Origin: Callaeas wilsoni
Lineage: Eukaryota; Chordata; Aves; Passeriformes; Callaeidae
Length of the DNA stretch: 64,000 nucleotides
Direction: 5' to 3'
Assembly (NCBI GenBank): GCA_013398955.1
Contig: VWPU01004201.1
Coordinates: 88,594-152,593, forward strand
Positions 14,801 to 28,266 of this stretch are shown here, piece after piece. A program made the translations under genes and the position numbers. The notes beneath the pieces are model-generated. The model saw only the letters and a list, made by a program, of their open reading frames with translations, made no database searches and was not told the origin of the DNA. The first letter of the stretch is position 1. Each line of letters begins with the position of its first letter.

Positions 14801-15339
14801 TGTTTCTTTTAACAGCAGATAAGTGCTCTGAGACATACCAAACCACAGACTCTTTCTAAATAACCTCCTTGTGAATTCTTTCAGGCGAGATGCTCTCTCC
14901 ACACCCTTTGATCTCCTCCAGCCTAAATTCTATATTTACACAGCACAGACAACTTTTTGCTGTGACACTAATGACATTAACTTAGTCTGCATGGTGTATT
15001 TTCTACAAGGCATGAATATTTAATTTGTCTGTTCTCTATTGCCTGAACCTGGAATTTTAACTCAGAATTGCACAGGGTTTTGCCTTGCTGCCTTTTGCCC
15101 TGTATTTTGTGGAACCTCAGTATGTTGAGATTCGCAACTTCATGCTCCCCCTCAGTATCGAGGATTTCACTGGCTTGTGGTGAAATATCCATCTTACACT
15201 TTCTTTCCTCTCTGTTCACATCTGGAGCGAGGCATGATGTCATCAGTATAGTATGTCATCTGCCTCATCTCCCCTGGTAAAAACAAGAAAATTTGCTTGA
15301 TTTTCAAGCATTCATTCAAGAGTCTGAAGGCAACATGAA

Positions 15340-15650
15340 GCTGCTCCGAGTGGCCTACCCGCTCTGGCCAGTCTGATTAATCTGCACCATCGCATAGCGC
15401 TCTGGGGGGATTTTAACAGCCATCGCCTTGTTCTCAGAAAAAAAACCCCTCACAAATTCTTATTCCTCTCTGCCCTTCCCCTAGCCTTGAATCCCATTTC
15501 TGTGCCTTTAAAGGTGAATTATTTTTTTGTTTCCCTTTCATTCCAGCAGAAAGATGGCCCCTTTTCTGTTTCAATGGGACCCGGGCCTTCCTGCTGCAGC
15601 TGCTCCCTCCTGGCCAGCGGCCGACTGCCTCATCCGAGCTCAATCTTAAT
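15340..15650. other. GC-richer patch with acceptor-like site; possible conserved element
   Basis: The patch is richer in CG dinucleotides than its surroundings and holds a CTGATTAAT homeodomain-like core near 15373 and GGGGGGATTTTAAC near 15403. On the plus strand, a long pyrimidine tract ending CATTCCAG (to 15546) is followed by an ATG and a 31-codon open frame (15554-15649). No good donor follows. It could be a conserved regulatory element or an exon of an antisense transcript, and neither is shown. Confidence 0.3.
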
Positions 15651-17391
15651 GTAGTTTATTTTTCTCTGTCTTAGTTGTTCCGTTCTTTGCCTTTACTTCG
15701 GGTTGGACCTCTCTTAATCAATCTCAGTCTTAGCCCTTTTCTCTTTCAATTCAGCCTTTTTTGCTCTGCTGGGTTTGGGGTAAAGGAAACAAGGCTTCCT
15801 TACAATGATTTGCTTACTCTCTTTTTTCCTGATTTCCTTACCATTCTCTTCCTCTGCCAGGGAGGTCAGGAGAGCTCTGACCTTGGGTAACAGTGCAAAC
15901 TGGAACATTTGCGATTGCAACAGAAACAATTTTTAATTAATTAAACAATCCAACAGTTGCAGAAGGAAGCCAGCAGGGCTCTCCTGCCTGCTAGGCCCTG
16001 CTACACTACGTCCTACATCGCCTTCCAGGCTGAAGTTCACTCTCACGGAATGAACTCATGACTCTGATCCATCCCTCCTTGTCAGTCAGCAGCAATACAA
16101 GTCAAACATCTTTATTTATGTGTATCTGGTTTTACCTCTTAAAAAAAAAAAATTACCCCTTAAAACTCAAGTTTGTGTTGTTGTGAACCCTTACTTTGCT
16201 TCATGTGGCTTTTGTTTATACAGCTGAAGAGTCACAAAGTTGATGAACTTGAAATATCTGAAGAATTCTGTAAGAAATTATTATACGAAATCCTAATTGG
16301 AAAGAAGTAGTGCGTTTGCTTGCTCCTATGAATGGCAGTAGGGTGCACACCATTGAGTCCTATGGAAACAGAATGCAGCCCTACAGTTTCCAACTGGAAT
16401 GATTAAAACTGTATAGGCCTGAATGGAGTCTGAAAATTTGCCTCTGCATAAGAGAAAGAAATTGTCTTTAGAAGGCTTTTTCATCTGTTTAACAGATGTT
16501 CACAGAGATGGAGCCACACTTTCTAGGAGGGTCGGGGCCACTGAACCAACTAAATGATATGGGGAAAATACAGGACAATGTCAAAACACCAGTTGCTTTT
16601 ATGGTGGAGTGTGATCTCACCAGCTCTCAAGCTTCTAAGCCAACTTTTTCAGCAATGCCAGCTGACTTAAAATTTAGGGCTGACCATTCTGATATAAAAA
16701 CATTGTGACTGGAAATAATAAATAATCCATGGAGAAATCCATGTCCTTAACTCATAATCACATTTCTTTAGATCCTCAAGTTTGCCATGTGGTGTTCAGT
16801 AGCCTCCTTTTATGAGTAGCCACACTTCATCATGCCATCTGCAGAAGAAAATGACTGCATTTAACAGAAGCCTCTCTTTATGTAGAGCTGCAGGGGGAAC
16901 TAATTAAAGGTAACTGAAACCACAGCTGCTAAAATAATTATATGGCATCTAAGCTATTTTGGAAAGCTCTCATTGTTTCTCAGTGTGACAAAGCAGAGTA
17001 AGACTGAAAACCTACCATCACCTTAAACAACATATTTGTGGTAAATGGTGTACCTAGAACTCCATAGGATACTCCCTAACATAGGCACGTGTAACACCCA
17101 TGCATGTTTTATGTGTATGTATACACAAACACACACACACATTGTATAAATGGACCTTTTTTAGTACTCTTACTAGCTGCATATAGTCTTCAAGACTTAG
17201 GAGAGAGAAAGAGGTACTGGCATTATAAAACTGTAATAAAGAGATGCCCACATTATTTTGCAAAGAAAAGCATTTTATAATCACACATGGAACTGATTGT
17301 TGGAATTAAATACACTAAGCATTATTCAACCAGTCTTCAGAGAACAAACATTTATTTCAATCATTTTCATGTAAGAAAAAGACTTGAACTT

Positions 17392-17434
17392 CATATATAT
17401 ATACACACATACATACATACATACATATATATAT
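17392..17434. repeat. AT / ACAT microsatellite
   Basis: Alternating AT steps flank four to five ACAT units, making a compound simple repeat. Confidence 0.9.
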
Positions 17435-20400
17435 GCACGCACAAAGAATGGCAGTACTGAAGCTTGGAAAAAGAGTTTCAGATGAGGTTTGAATTATTCC
17501 AAACTCAAGGCTCAGTGGGGAGCTCAGATTTTACATTTGCACAGGGATGCAGCTGTCAAAAAGAAGTAAAATCAATTGACAAAAAGCACCAGCAAACTAA
17601 TCTGATTGTGTCATTTGGAACTTATTCATAAGAAGTTCTTTAAAGTGAAGAAGAGGAAGGATGTGCATTTGAGCTCCCTTCTACTTTAATTTGTTTCTCT
17701 CCAAATGATCTTCATCATCATGGTGTTTCAGTCTCTTTTTAAACTGATTAATACAAGCAAGTCTGCAAAAAGTAGGCATTATCATAAAGTGATTCAAAGC
17801 TGGACCTGGCCTTAATTTTACAAGCACATTCTTCTAACATCCTTTCCAATGTTTATTACGGATCATACTAAATGTTTTGGGGCAACAGTGTTTCCACAAA
17901 AAAGCCATGACAAAGTGCTAAGCACGGAGTACTCCCCTGCTGGTGCACACACTCCCTAGCCCTCTTAAAATCCATCTCCTTTGGTCTTTCTAGAGCAAAA
18001 TCCCCATATCCATCTCCATTTGTTGACTTGTACTTCAGTTTTGAGGAAAGAGAAATGTGGTGGTCTACCATAAAGTTACCACAAAGTTTATCAACAATAA
18101 GGACTCAGTTGGCTGAGTCCTGCTCTTCTAAGTGACAGTCCAGCCAACATGCAAATGAAGCATTCAGCTTCAGAAAACAAAAGCAGTAATAGTTTGTTAT
18201 TAAAAAAAACCCCAACAAAGTAATGACATCCTCAGTGGCACCTTAGTGCAAACAGTACTTGGAAATAAGCATGAATACAAAATATTAAATAATTTCCATA
18301 CATTAGAAAAAACATATTATCCCACTGGAGATGAAGAAAAGGAGGTGAAACCAATTTCTTTGGCAGGATATCAATTGACAGGACAACAGCCACAATTACC
18401 ATTTTAAACAATATTTGGTCAGCAAACATCTATTACTAAAAGACCAAAGTACAAATCTCCAACTCAGACATTACTCTTGTCATCATATGTGGATGTGAAA
18501 GATGGAAATCATAGGCAGACTCTGAAAGATATTTAAAAAGTGCTCTGAAAAATACTAGGCACTAAATGGAATTCTAGGATAATATATAACAAGACATACC
18601 AGAGCATCCAACAACTGGTTATGTCTTGAGTGAACTGGAAAAAGCTCCTAATGAACAATGACAGGCAAGTGGTGAGGAAATATGTAAAGAATGAAGCTGA
18701 TTTGTTTGCCATAACAGACATTGCAGAGGCCAGTGGGTAAACCCTCAGAAGGCCTGACTGAAAGAATTCCCTCCTTCAAGCCTGCTGAAGGAAGGGGATT
18801 GCACTTAGGAACATGCTTAGCATGAAAGCAGGAATTTCAGTTAGGGCTGCAATGACTCTTAAATGTCCTAAGAAATGTTGGGTGGCTTAAGGAAGGATTG
18901 AGACCCAGGTGTGACAATTTTCACAAAGTCATATGCCTCATTAATTTTTTTCATAAAAAGTTTAATTTAAGTTTTCCCATTGCCCTTTTGTACCTTACCT
19001 ATTTTCCTTGACATAGTCAAGGAAAAAGAGCCCAAGAGCCAGGATGTTGGCCTGGAATGGACAATGTCCTTCACTGGCTTTTACTGGGGCTCAGATCAAG
19101 TCATGCAGGCACAGGCTACTTTAAGGCACTATTATCATCTAAAGATGCAGTTGCAAACCTCCTATGACTTTAAAAAGTGCCTTAACAACTAAATCTCATT
19201 GAAATAAAAGAGGAACTAAAGAGCAAACAAAACCCACCACCCTGTGACTTTGAAAGTAAGCATGAATTAAAAATGCAAAATTTCTTCAGGGTCCTGTAGT
19301 CAAATAGTCTGTCAAAGCAAAATGTATTCTGCACATTTTCTTTATTTTCCCCCAAACTTCTCTCTTGTTGCTAGTCTAATGGACCCTGTGTGAAAGCAGG
19401 AAGCACACAGGCCTAAAAGAGGTATATGGAAGCTATAGATAGACTGTGTGAGGCTGCTCTCAATTACAGCCAAGCTGGAAGGAGCACAAATGAAAACCAG
19501 ACTGACAGTCTGGCTATTTTATGTCTCAATGAGAACTGAAAATTTAGATAGTTTCAAGAATATCACATACGAAGTTTGATTGATAAATGGCTCAGAGACT
19601 GAACGATCCCAACTTGTAGTCATCTTCATTTTGACCTGATTGAAAACACCCTTCCCTGTCTTGGATGGTATGTGGGTCACACCAGTGGAAGGATATTAAG
19701 TTCACCCTGTTGGTGCCCTTTCACATCTAACGTGTTAAGAATGACCCTGACATGCCAGAAGTGTTGACTGACAGTCGCTTCCACGCAGATGCTGGAGAGG
19801 TTATGCAAATCATGGTGTTTATGAGCTGCTACACAAGACCCGAGCCAAGTTTGGTAGAAACCACCCCTTCATTTTGCTGGCTCGTGAGCCCACCCAGAGT
19901 AGCTGAAAACCTCAGACAGTGTTCCTTTCTTATGGAATGCGAAAATGCCGCACTGAATTGAGAAACTAAGATTGATTTAGACTTCTGTGCCAAGATCTTT
20001 ATGTTTGTTTCAATTGCCTTTTTAATGGAACAGCAGATAGTTTCCATTTTCCTTGAGGCCATTTGCAGACAGGAGGAAGGGTCTGAAGAGTGAGTTACAG
20101 CCTGTGCCAGCAGAGAAGATTAAGGTTGTCAAGATACTATGATAAAAATTATGTTAGTTTTACGCTAGGATTTGGCATTGAAAGAATTGAAAGAAGACCC
20201 TTACAGAGAAACTTGGAGCCTACCCTCATTTTCCCTGCTACGCACTGTTCATAGCTGCCCCCCTTCACAGTACAATAATGATTAGAATAGAGAAGCTATT
20301 GGTTTTAGTTTGGAAATCAAGCAAATATCGATAAAACACCAAGACGATGTAGCTGAATGCATTCTCTAAATTGCTAAATGTGGCGAAAAATTTCCAGTAA

Positions 20401-20537
20401 GAGTGACAGCACTGAAATGAATGCATACCACTTGTGCAGAGGTGAGGACTGGCACCGCTCAGAAAATGTCTGGCAGAGGACACACCTTTGTCATACAAAA
20501 TATCTCATCACTCAGCTCTGCGCTCTCTCTGTCTTGT

Positions 20538-20577
20538 CTCATCTCATCTCATCTCATCTCATCTCATCTCATCTCAT
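20538..20577. repeat. CTCAT pentanucleotide microsatellite, 8 copies
   Basis: Eight perfect consecutive CTCAT units span 40 bp. Perfect long arrays of this kind are usually length-variable between individuals. Confidence 0.95.
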
Positions 20578-22949
20578 CCATCTTTCCTGGTATTTAAGCT
20601 ACAGCCATACCAATGCCGATCAGTGTAAAGTCTCACTTCAAGTGATAGAGTTATAGCAAACAGTCCTATTTATGTGTCACTACGTGAGACTGACATGGAA
20701 ATACCTGAGCATTCTCCATGCTACATCAGCCCTGCCCACAGGCTAATGGACAAACAAACTGAGGCTCTGAAACAGAATCTGGCCTCAACCAAACTCAAAC
20801 CCTATGAATTACAGAAGGTGAAAATGATGCTTCTAAAGTTTTATCTACATGACAAACCAGTTTTGAAGTCTTTAGAAAATTGTCTACAAACGAAAAGGTA
20901 TTTTCTTGTTGAATATCAAACTATGAAGATGGGATTCTGCATGTGTGGGTAAATGATTAAAACAATCAACAAGAACTGAACAGTTCAATTATGCAGTCAA
21001 TCATACAGCTGGTTGAGTAACAAATGCATTCAGAGAGAAATATTTCTGAAGGAGTAAAAATATTGCCAGTATTTCTGAGTAAAGAATCTCTAGTGACTAA
21101 CTTAACCTGTAAATTAATTTCATAAAAATAGTGACTTGGATAAGCTTGGAAGTCAAAGGAAGTAAAAGAAGCAAGCAGGAGTTTGGCATTTAAGCAGACT
21201 CATAAATGGAAGACATGTGGCCTTAGATGAACAACAAACTCCCTCAATGTGCTGATTTTCTAAAGAGAAAATAGTTGCAAATATTTGGGATGTTTTCAGG
21301 ACAAGCTGCTATGGTTAGGGTCTTCATTTTTTGCAAAGTAAAAAAGAAGCAAGAAGTCTATAAACACAGCATTACGAAGATAAAGCAGATTTAGGAGTGA
21401 AAATTCCGGTTGCTATTGAAACTATTAGTGTCTTGAACACCAAGGAGAATATAATCTCAAGAAGCATAACCTCCCTGCAATGCAAAAGGTGTAAAACAGC
21501 TAGCAGGATGTGCCAAGCTTATTTGCCCTGACCCACGTCCCCTGGGCTCCACACCTCACACCCTCTGCCACAGGTCAGAAGTGCCAATAAGCCGAATCCT
21601 GGGCCCCTCAGGATGGCATCACCTTGCACACAGCCCACACTGACGACTTCCAGGCTGGCCCTTCCCAGCACCTGGTCTGTAGCCATGGGCTTGCTGGAGG
21701 GCACAGAGTCAGTACATATTTCCTGCACATGTGCTGAGCCTCACGGGCCCAAGGAAGATGGGTCTTACCCAGCCAGATGAGCAGTAGGGCTAGAATAGGA
21801 ATCTTGAAAGCTTGGCCCTTCCCAGCATAAATAAGAGAGCTAATAACGCAACAGTGACTCTAATGTATGGTACTAGTTAAAACATATTCAAATGGTGGCA
21901 AACGAAAAGAGTTGTTGAAGATTAAAGATGAAGTAAAATTATAATTGTAAGTAGCTGAGCTTCCACTTCGTACAAAAACAAGAGAGACACGATGAGGGAT
22001 GCCATATTGCACTTGGCTCCTGTCCTAAAATAATTCCACATTATAAATATTTGACATAGCACTTAAGACTATTGCCTCCACAGGATTTAATGCAGTATAA
22101 TGTAACACATCTGTTAGCTACCCACGTGGCATGAAAAGAGTGAATGGGGAAGATAGGAACAAAAAAGTTCAAAAACGTATTGTATACTATTACATCTGTG
22201 TTGGTGTTGATCATGCTGCATTCGTTATCCATCGAACTAGGATGATAGAAAATGTTTCACAATACCTGAACAGCACAATCTTGTTCATTGTTTTTTTGGT
22301 CTGTGAGACTACATCAACCCAGCTCCTGCTTTTACTTTTTGTACTCCTGCAAAGTACCATGACAAGTCATGACTTGCATGGATACTAGATATAATGTGAA
22401 AAATTGGACTACTTGCATGAAAATGCAGCAGCATAAGACACGTAAGGTCAAGCAACCTGGGGAAATGCACCTGCTTTTTATCTCTTCAATTTAAGTACTA
22501 AAAATCTATTGCCATCAGTTTACACTACCTGAAAAATTGTAAATTGAAGAGACATGTTAAGCAAGTTAATAAACCTTCCTGTCAACCACACTGTAGCTAA
22601 GTGACACTTTCTTGCTCTACTTTTTGGAGTTGCAGGACGGCCAAACTTTGACAGTTATCTCCTGTGTGAGTTCCTCTGCTCAGCATCCTTCCTGCTTACA
22701 GGGAAACCTTTCTTAAGGCTTTCTTTCTGAAGAGAAACTCACAGAATATCTTTCTTAAATAGTGAGTGCTGTAGTCAAAGAAAAATGTTAAAAGCCACAG
22801 GTCATATTAACAAGTAAACAAACTAATGTGCAGACAATACATAAGGGTTGACATGCACTTTCATCACTGCAGGTCTGTCAGTCTGCTGGTAACAAACTCC
22901 ACATCAGCTTTCTGCTCTCCTGATGGCAGCTTAGATTGGTTTTGGAGTG

Positions 22950-23121
22950 ACCACGCACTGAAACAGATTGCCTAGAAAGGGTGTGGGATTTCTCTGACTG
23001 GAGATATTCAAGAACCGTATGGATGCAATCCTGTGCCAGGTGCTCTAGGATGGCCCTGCTTGAGCAGAGAGGTTGGACCAGATGTGGTCCTTTCCAACCT
23101 TACTCACCCTGTGATTCTGTG
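22950..23121 (+). mobile_element. CR1 LINE 3' end fragment
   Basis: Successive blocks match the avian CR1 3' end: GAAACAGATTGCCTAGAAAGG, GGAGATATTCAAGAACCG, GATCC-like ATCCTGTGCCAGGTGCTC, CCCTGCTTGAGCAG, GGTTGGACCAGATG, TCCTTTCCAACCTTACTCA and a GTGATTCTGTG tail. It is a 5'-truncated copy with no coding capacity. The orientation is plus, antisense to COLEC12. Confidence 0.92.
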
Positions 23122-23218
23122 AAAATAAAGCTACATCAAAAAAGTAATTACAGAACAAACATTTGGTTTTCTCATGGTTTCATAATAAAAGTGCCAGCTC
23201 TGTTCCTAAATTTAACAG

Positions 23219-23275
23219 TTAAAAAACAAAACAGAACAAAACAACAAAACAAACAAAACAAAACAAACAAAAAAC
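23219..23275 (+). repeat. A-rich AAAAC / AAAC simple repeat
   Basis: Low-complexity AAAAC and AAAC units start about 100 bp after the CR1 tail. CR1 elements end in short octamer repeats, not poly-A, so I treat this as an independent simple repeat. Confidence 0.85.
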
Positions 23276-26200
23276 CCAGCAAACCAAAACCTCCCAAAGA
23301 AAGTCTTACTGTGGGATAGAGTTTAAAATCTTTCCAGAGGATGGAGTCTGTCTTCATTCAGGCTTTACTTTCATCAAAACATTTTCATGTGGTGGTAGAC
23401 CCAACCAGGATGTTCAAAGCTGCAAACCAGCTTAGATGTCATTTGTCTGTTTGAAAAGGTCAGTGTTGAGCTGCAGAGAGACCACGCACAGGCTGGGCAC
23501 TGCTTTATGTGCCTGTGCTCCAGCACTACCTGCTTGGGGCAGCCAGAAAGCAGGAGGTGGCCAGGAGACACCGTTCAGCCAGGAGCTACAACTGTGCCAG
23601 GCTCCCAGGTGCCACCAACAGTGACTGACCTCTTTCTGAGGGTTCTGAACACTCATAATGGGTGCATTTTGGTAAGCTCAGTATCTCTGTGACCATCTTT
23701 CCCCATGTCTGAACCACATCATTTTGTTTTCTCTGAAAGCTGCTGATGAAGCAAACATCAACTTTTTTGGGAAATTGCTTTGGCATTTGTCAGAATATCA
23801 AAATGAGTAAATCATTTAGCTGAGAAAAACAGATCTAGGCACAGTTTTGCATACCACTATCTTGACTCCTCTACTATATAACTTTTCATAACTGTGCCTC
23901 ATCTGGGAAAAGTCACAAATCTGTTGTTTGTGGGAAGTTAGATAATTAGACACTCTAAATGACAACTTACAAACTATAGCTAAAAGCTAACCAGACTGGT
24001 AAACAGGAAGTACAAGACTGATTTTTGCTTCTCTACCCAGAGATTCACACACATGAAATAAATGCTTAATTCAGCCCTTCTCTAGCAGCAGTTCACGAAC
24101 CAGGGGTGGTTTGTGAAACCACACCGCTTGCTCATGGAGCCATGTTAAATCATAACACTTCCCCGTTTTGTTTGCCTGCAATAGTCACCCCTCCCAGAAA
24201 CCTAGTATTTACTGGTTCATTCATCCACAGCTTGGAGATCCATAGGTTTCAGTCAGGTCTAATGACCAGAAATGTAGCCAGATGTTCATAAACAATTTCC
24301 CACTCAAAAGCACAAGAGCCTGACTAGGCAGCCCCTTGAGCCAACAGCACACCTCCTACAGGAGCTAAGAAATCAAGGTTAGAGCATCTTGAATAAAGTA
24401 TTAAATTTTTTACACTGATAAATTGTTACATTTTCCCTGACAAATAACCTATGCATATGTACTAGGTTATGGACGAATTTCTGAATTCACAAACACTGTG
24501 GGCAAATCCTGTGGTCAGAGGTTGCTAGGAGCATAAATGTGTATAGCTGTTTGTCATCACGTCCTCCTGCCTCTGCAGAGGACATAATTAGGAGCATATC
24601 ATTCACCTCTTTTGTTTGAATTATGGATGGACCTGGCTGAGAGCAGCAGGAATGAACTCAGAACTTGGGTCATGAATGTGAAGGATTAGAAGAAGGATCT
24701 CAGCTAGTATATTTGATCTCCTGAGCTTGGAGGACAATTAGAGCAAAACTGAACAGCTGAAGTTTTTCTTTAATTAGCCTCCAGTCTGCAGAGTATGGAG
24801 GTACAGAGCTTAAATAAATTCTTACATAACTCAAGGTCCTCTTTTCTTTTTCCATCAATATTACTATTTCCATTGAAAAATATTTAGGTTTTAGAAAGGA
24901 GGGAAATGTGATAGTCATTTATTGCCCCCACACTGCTAAGAAATTCCATGCTTTTATGTGCAGGAAGCATTGTGTTGATGTTGGCTTCCCCATGAGTTAA
25001 AAATCTTGTTTAAATGTTGCAGAATCTAAATGCTCTTTGAGGTTTTTCTGTGTTGTTTTATGGAAAGGCTTCTGCCTGATTATTTACAGATGCTGTCTCT
25101 GAGAAAGCCAAAAATAGTTCTTTACTAATTCAAAATTTAAACTAGCATTTTTATTATTTTATTGTGTAACCAAGGAACTCTGCTCTGGGGTCCTCAGTTC
25201 AAAGAGGAGAACGAGCCCTTCGGCTCGCTGTTGGCATCACAAGCAGCGACATTCCCGTTCAGCCAACAGCAGTGCCAAGCCTTGGCAGACCGCAGGGTCC
25301 TCTCCAGCAGAAATGCAGCCTCCAAAGCATTTTGCAGCACAGATTCCCTAAGTTACATGACCATGAGGGACTTGCATTGTTTCAGAAGTTACTTCTCCCA
25401 CAGTAGCACAGGGTGTTTAAAGCAATTTTAGGAATTACGACAGCCCTTCAAGCCATGCTGCTTTTCCATGGCCACCTTGGCTGAGCATCAGTAACGGATT
25501 TTTTCAACAGTTCATGAAGTGCTAAGATGTATCTTGAGCTTAACAAGCAAGAAATGTCACTCAGCCAGCTCAGCAAGCATTTCGTCAGATGAAACACTCC
25601 TTCAAAGTTTCTCTTCACTTCTTCAAGGCTAAAGGACAGTCGTGAACACCAACAAATAGGGGGAGTACTCTTGCTAAAGAGAAAACAAGAAGCCTGGATC
25701 TCATCCTTGCCAGTCTAAAGACAGATTTTACTCTTTATTCTCTTAGCAACCAGGGCTAGAAGAGTTGCACTTCCCTTGCTGCCTGAAGTTAAAGCTTCTC
25801 AATCCTAAGTCCTGTATATACCTTGTTGGTGGGTGGTTTCACTGATCCGGAGACCATGTGCTACACTACTCCCATCCTACGGATATGGCAGTCTCAGCAA
25901 TCCTGGGAAGGGACTGGGGATCAGCACAAACCAACAATACGAGAGAGAGGTGGGTTACTAGACATTATTTCTGCCTCACCAAGAGCATGGCTCAAAATAG
26001 CTTTCCTGACCCACACGACCTCCTCAGTTTCTCCAAATTCACGAATTGTGAGATGGTTAGGAGGGAGAGTGACGTATCAAAAACTCAGCATTGCAGTAAA
26101 CAAGAAGATATATTACTGTTTTCATTACAAAAGGTTCTGCATAAAATATTGTTGATAAAACACTCGCAAACTAAATTTTCTGCCTGTCAGCAGGTACTCA

Positions 26201-28261
26201 TACCAGCCGAAAGCTGCCCCTAACTCAGTTTGCACAAACACTTTCCTGCTACAGTGTGGCTTTGAAACAAAACAGGAGCTGTTTGTGAACCATTGCTCGT
26301 CTCAACCCCCAAGTAATGTACCACACAAAGTCTGTGGGCTTTAATGGTAGATTTAATTGTCTTCTAACAGACTGGCCTTCAATCTGAGTATCTCTCAAAC
26401 ACATGGCTTGGGAGGTTTGTGTTTATTTCCTATAGTTTAACTTCTTATCTAAAAATAGCATTATGAATTTTCTGAAAACAACAGCAAACACCCCTTGGGT
26501 GATTTCTTTACAGACTTCTTTAGTTGGTACAGCATTTGTATTTAGTTGTCCTGCAGTTTCATTAAAAAAAAAACCCGAAAAGCAAAAGAAGACTTGACTA
26601 CAGTTACTTCCCCCAGTTGAAAATTTCCTTCATCACAGAGAAATGCAGCTACCAGAGAAGACTGGAGAACTTGGTACTGTGACAAATAAATTAGGTTCTT
26701 ATTTGCACGAAACAGAATATTATCATTTACTTTGAATGGCAGAAACCTCTTGACCACAATTTTAAGGTGTTAACTTTTTACAAACTATAAATTTCTCCCA
26801 GAAATGAAACCACTTGAGAACCAAGATCACATAGTCAAATTTGACCTAAAATTGAGTTCTCATCTTTCTTTCCTGAAACACTTTGGAGCTTGCATTCCTA
26901 CCAGTTCTGGCTGGATGCAACTCATCTCTAGCACTGATACAACTGGCATCTGCTCCTTCTAAATGTGGAATTCTTCTACAGGGAAGACCTGTATGATATG
27001 TTTAGTTATGTCAAGTTTTGTAGCCATAGCACAAGCTGGTCACATAGTTACTTCCCTTATACCCTACACCTACATGTGTAAAGACAACTTATATGACAGA
27101 TAATTTGCACTGTGAATTGAGTTTGCATGGCCTTGCTACTTTTTATCCAATAATTTTTCATGCTCTAGAAATGTCTATAAATTTTCCTAGCTGTGCCATT
27201 TCCTACCATTGCTGCAATTTAAGAATCTCCCATAGTAACACTAAACTTTTAGCAAATGTCCAAAAATTTTTGGCACTTACCTCTTCAGTTATAAAGCACT
27301 TGTTAATTGTGTTTTGCATTTTATTTCCATGCTGGGATCATGGATCTGATAGCTGGGTAAAGTTACGTGGGTGCCCCCTACCACCCTTGCTTTGTCTCCA
27401 GCTCCCTCGCTTTCTCCTGAGGTCTGTGGTCTGCTGTTCTCAGAGGCAAAGAACCACACAATCTGTAAAGTGTGTTTTCTCCTTCTTACTTTTTTCAAAT
27501 GGAGATGATGTGAATTTTCCAGCACAACACAGGCATTCGCACTAGAACTGGGAGACCACCAGGACTTTCCTCCTGTCCCGTATCAAAGCACAAATTAATT
27601 GTTAATTGCTCCACATGTTCCTCAGAAACACTGATCTGCCATGACCACAAGCACATTTCTTGCCTTGGTTTCAGTCTCATCTCTTCTACCAAAAGGATGA
27701 TGATACACATTTCCCTTGTTGAAAAGATAAGCGATGACTGAGAAATGACCAGTGAATTCCTACTCTTGTTAAAGAAAAGATTTACATAAAGACTCTTCAT
27801 CTCTCCTCATTTTGTTGATGAATATGCAGCTTACCAATGATATGATACACAAGAAACCAACATAATTGTGCTGAAGACAGTGTGATTTCTCTTTTTCTAA
27901 CAAAAAAGAAATGTGACTAGCAAAATTTTTCTTTGGCCTTAGATGTCTTTAGTAAGTCAAATGGATGTACAAGATGTAACTGAGTATCTTACTCTGGTGA
28001 GAATTTTCTGAAATATTGTTGGATAAAGAAAATTCCTTAATCAGTTTTGAAATCCGGTTCTGAAAGAAAAGTTGTAGGATAATGGCCTCTGATCAAACAG
28101 TAATAACAAAAATAATAAAAATCAGTATATTTCCCTAATTCTACGAGTATTATTTTCATTGTCATTGCATTCAGTACTTGTGACTGTTCGCCTTAACTCC
28201 TACAACATTTTGCTGTGTTGGAACACATGAGGTATAAACTAAAGTCCACAGATATTTCTTG
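23276..28261. other. Intronic stretch without recognised gene
   Basis: This is unique AT-rich sequence. A GC-richer segment at 25162-25340 contains a 15-bp palindrome (25273-25287). A 150-codon open frame at 27093-27545 (plus) has no recognisable family or splice context. Nothing else is identifiable. Confidence 0.55.
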
Positions 28262-28266
28262 CTTAT

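Larger units (their letters stand above)
8823..22949. other. Intronic stretch without recognised gene
   Basis: This is unique AT-rich intron with two A13 runs (10181-10194 and 10421-10434), a GC-richer patch at 15340-15650, an AT/ACAT microsatellite at 17392-17434 and a CTCAT microsatellite at 20538-20577. The short open frames show no domain or splice pattern that I recognise. Confidence 0.6.

Noticed and set aside
23219..23275. A-rich run after the CR1 tail, considered as a poly-A tail of a processed pseudogene
   Set aside because: CR1 does not end in poly-A, about 100 bp of unrelated sequence separates the two, and no gene-like sequence precedes it.
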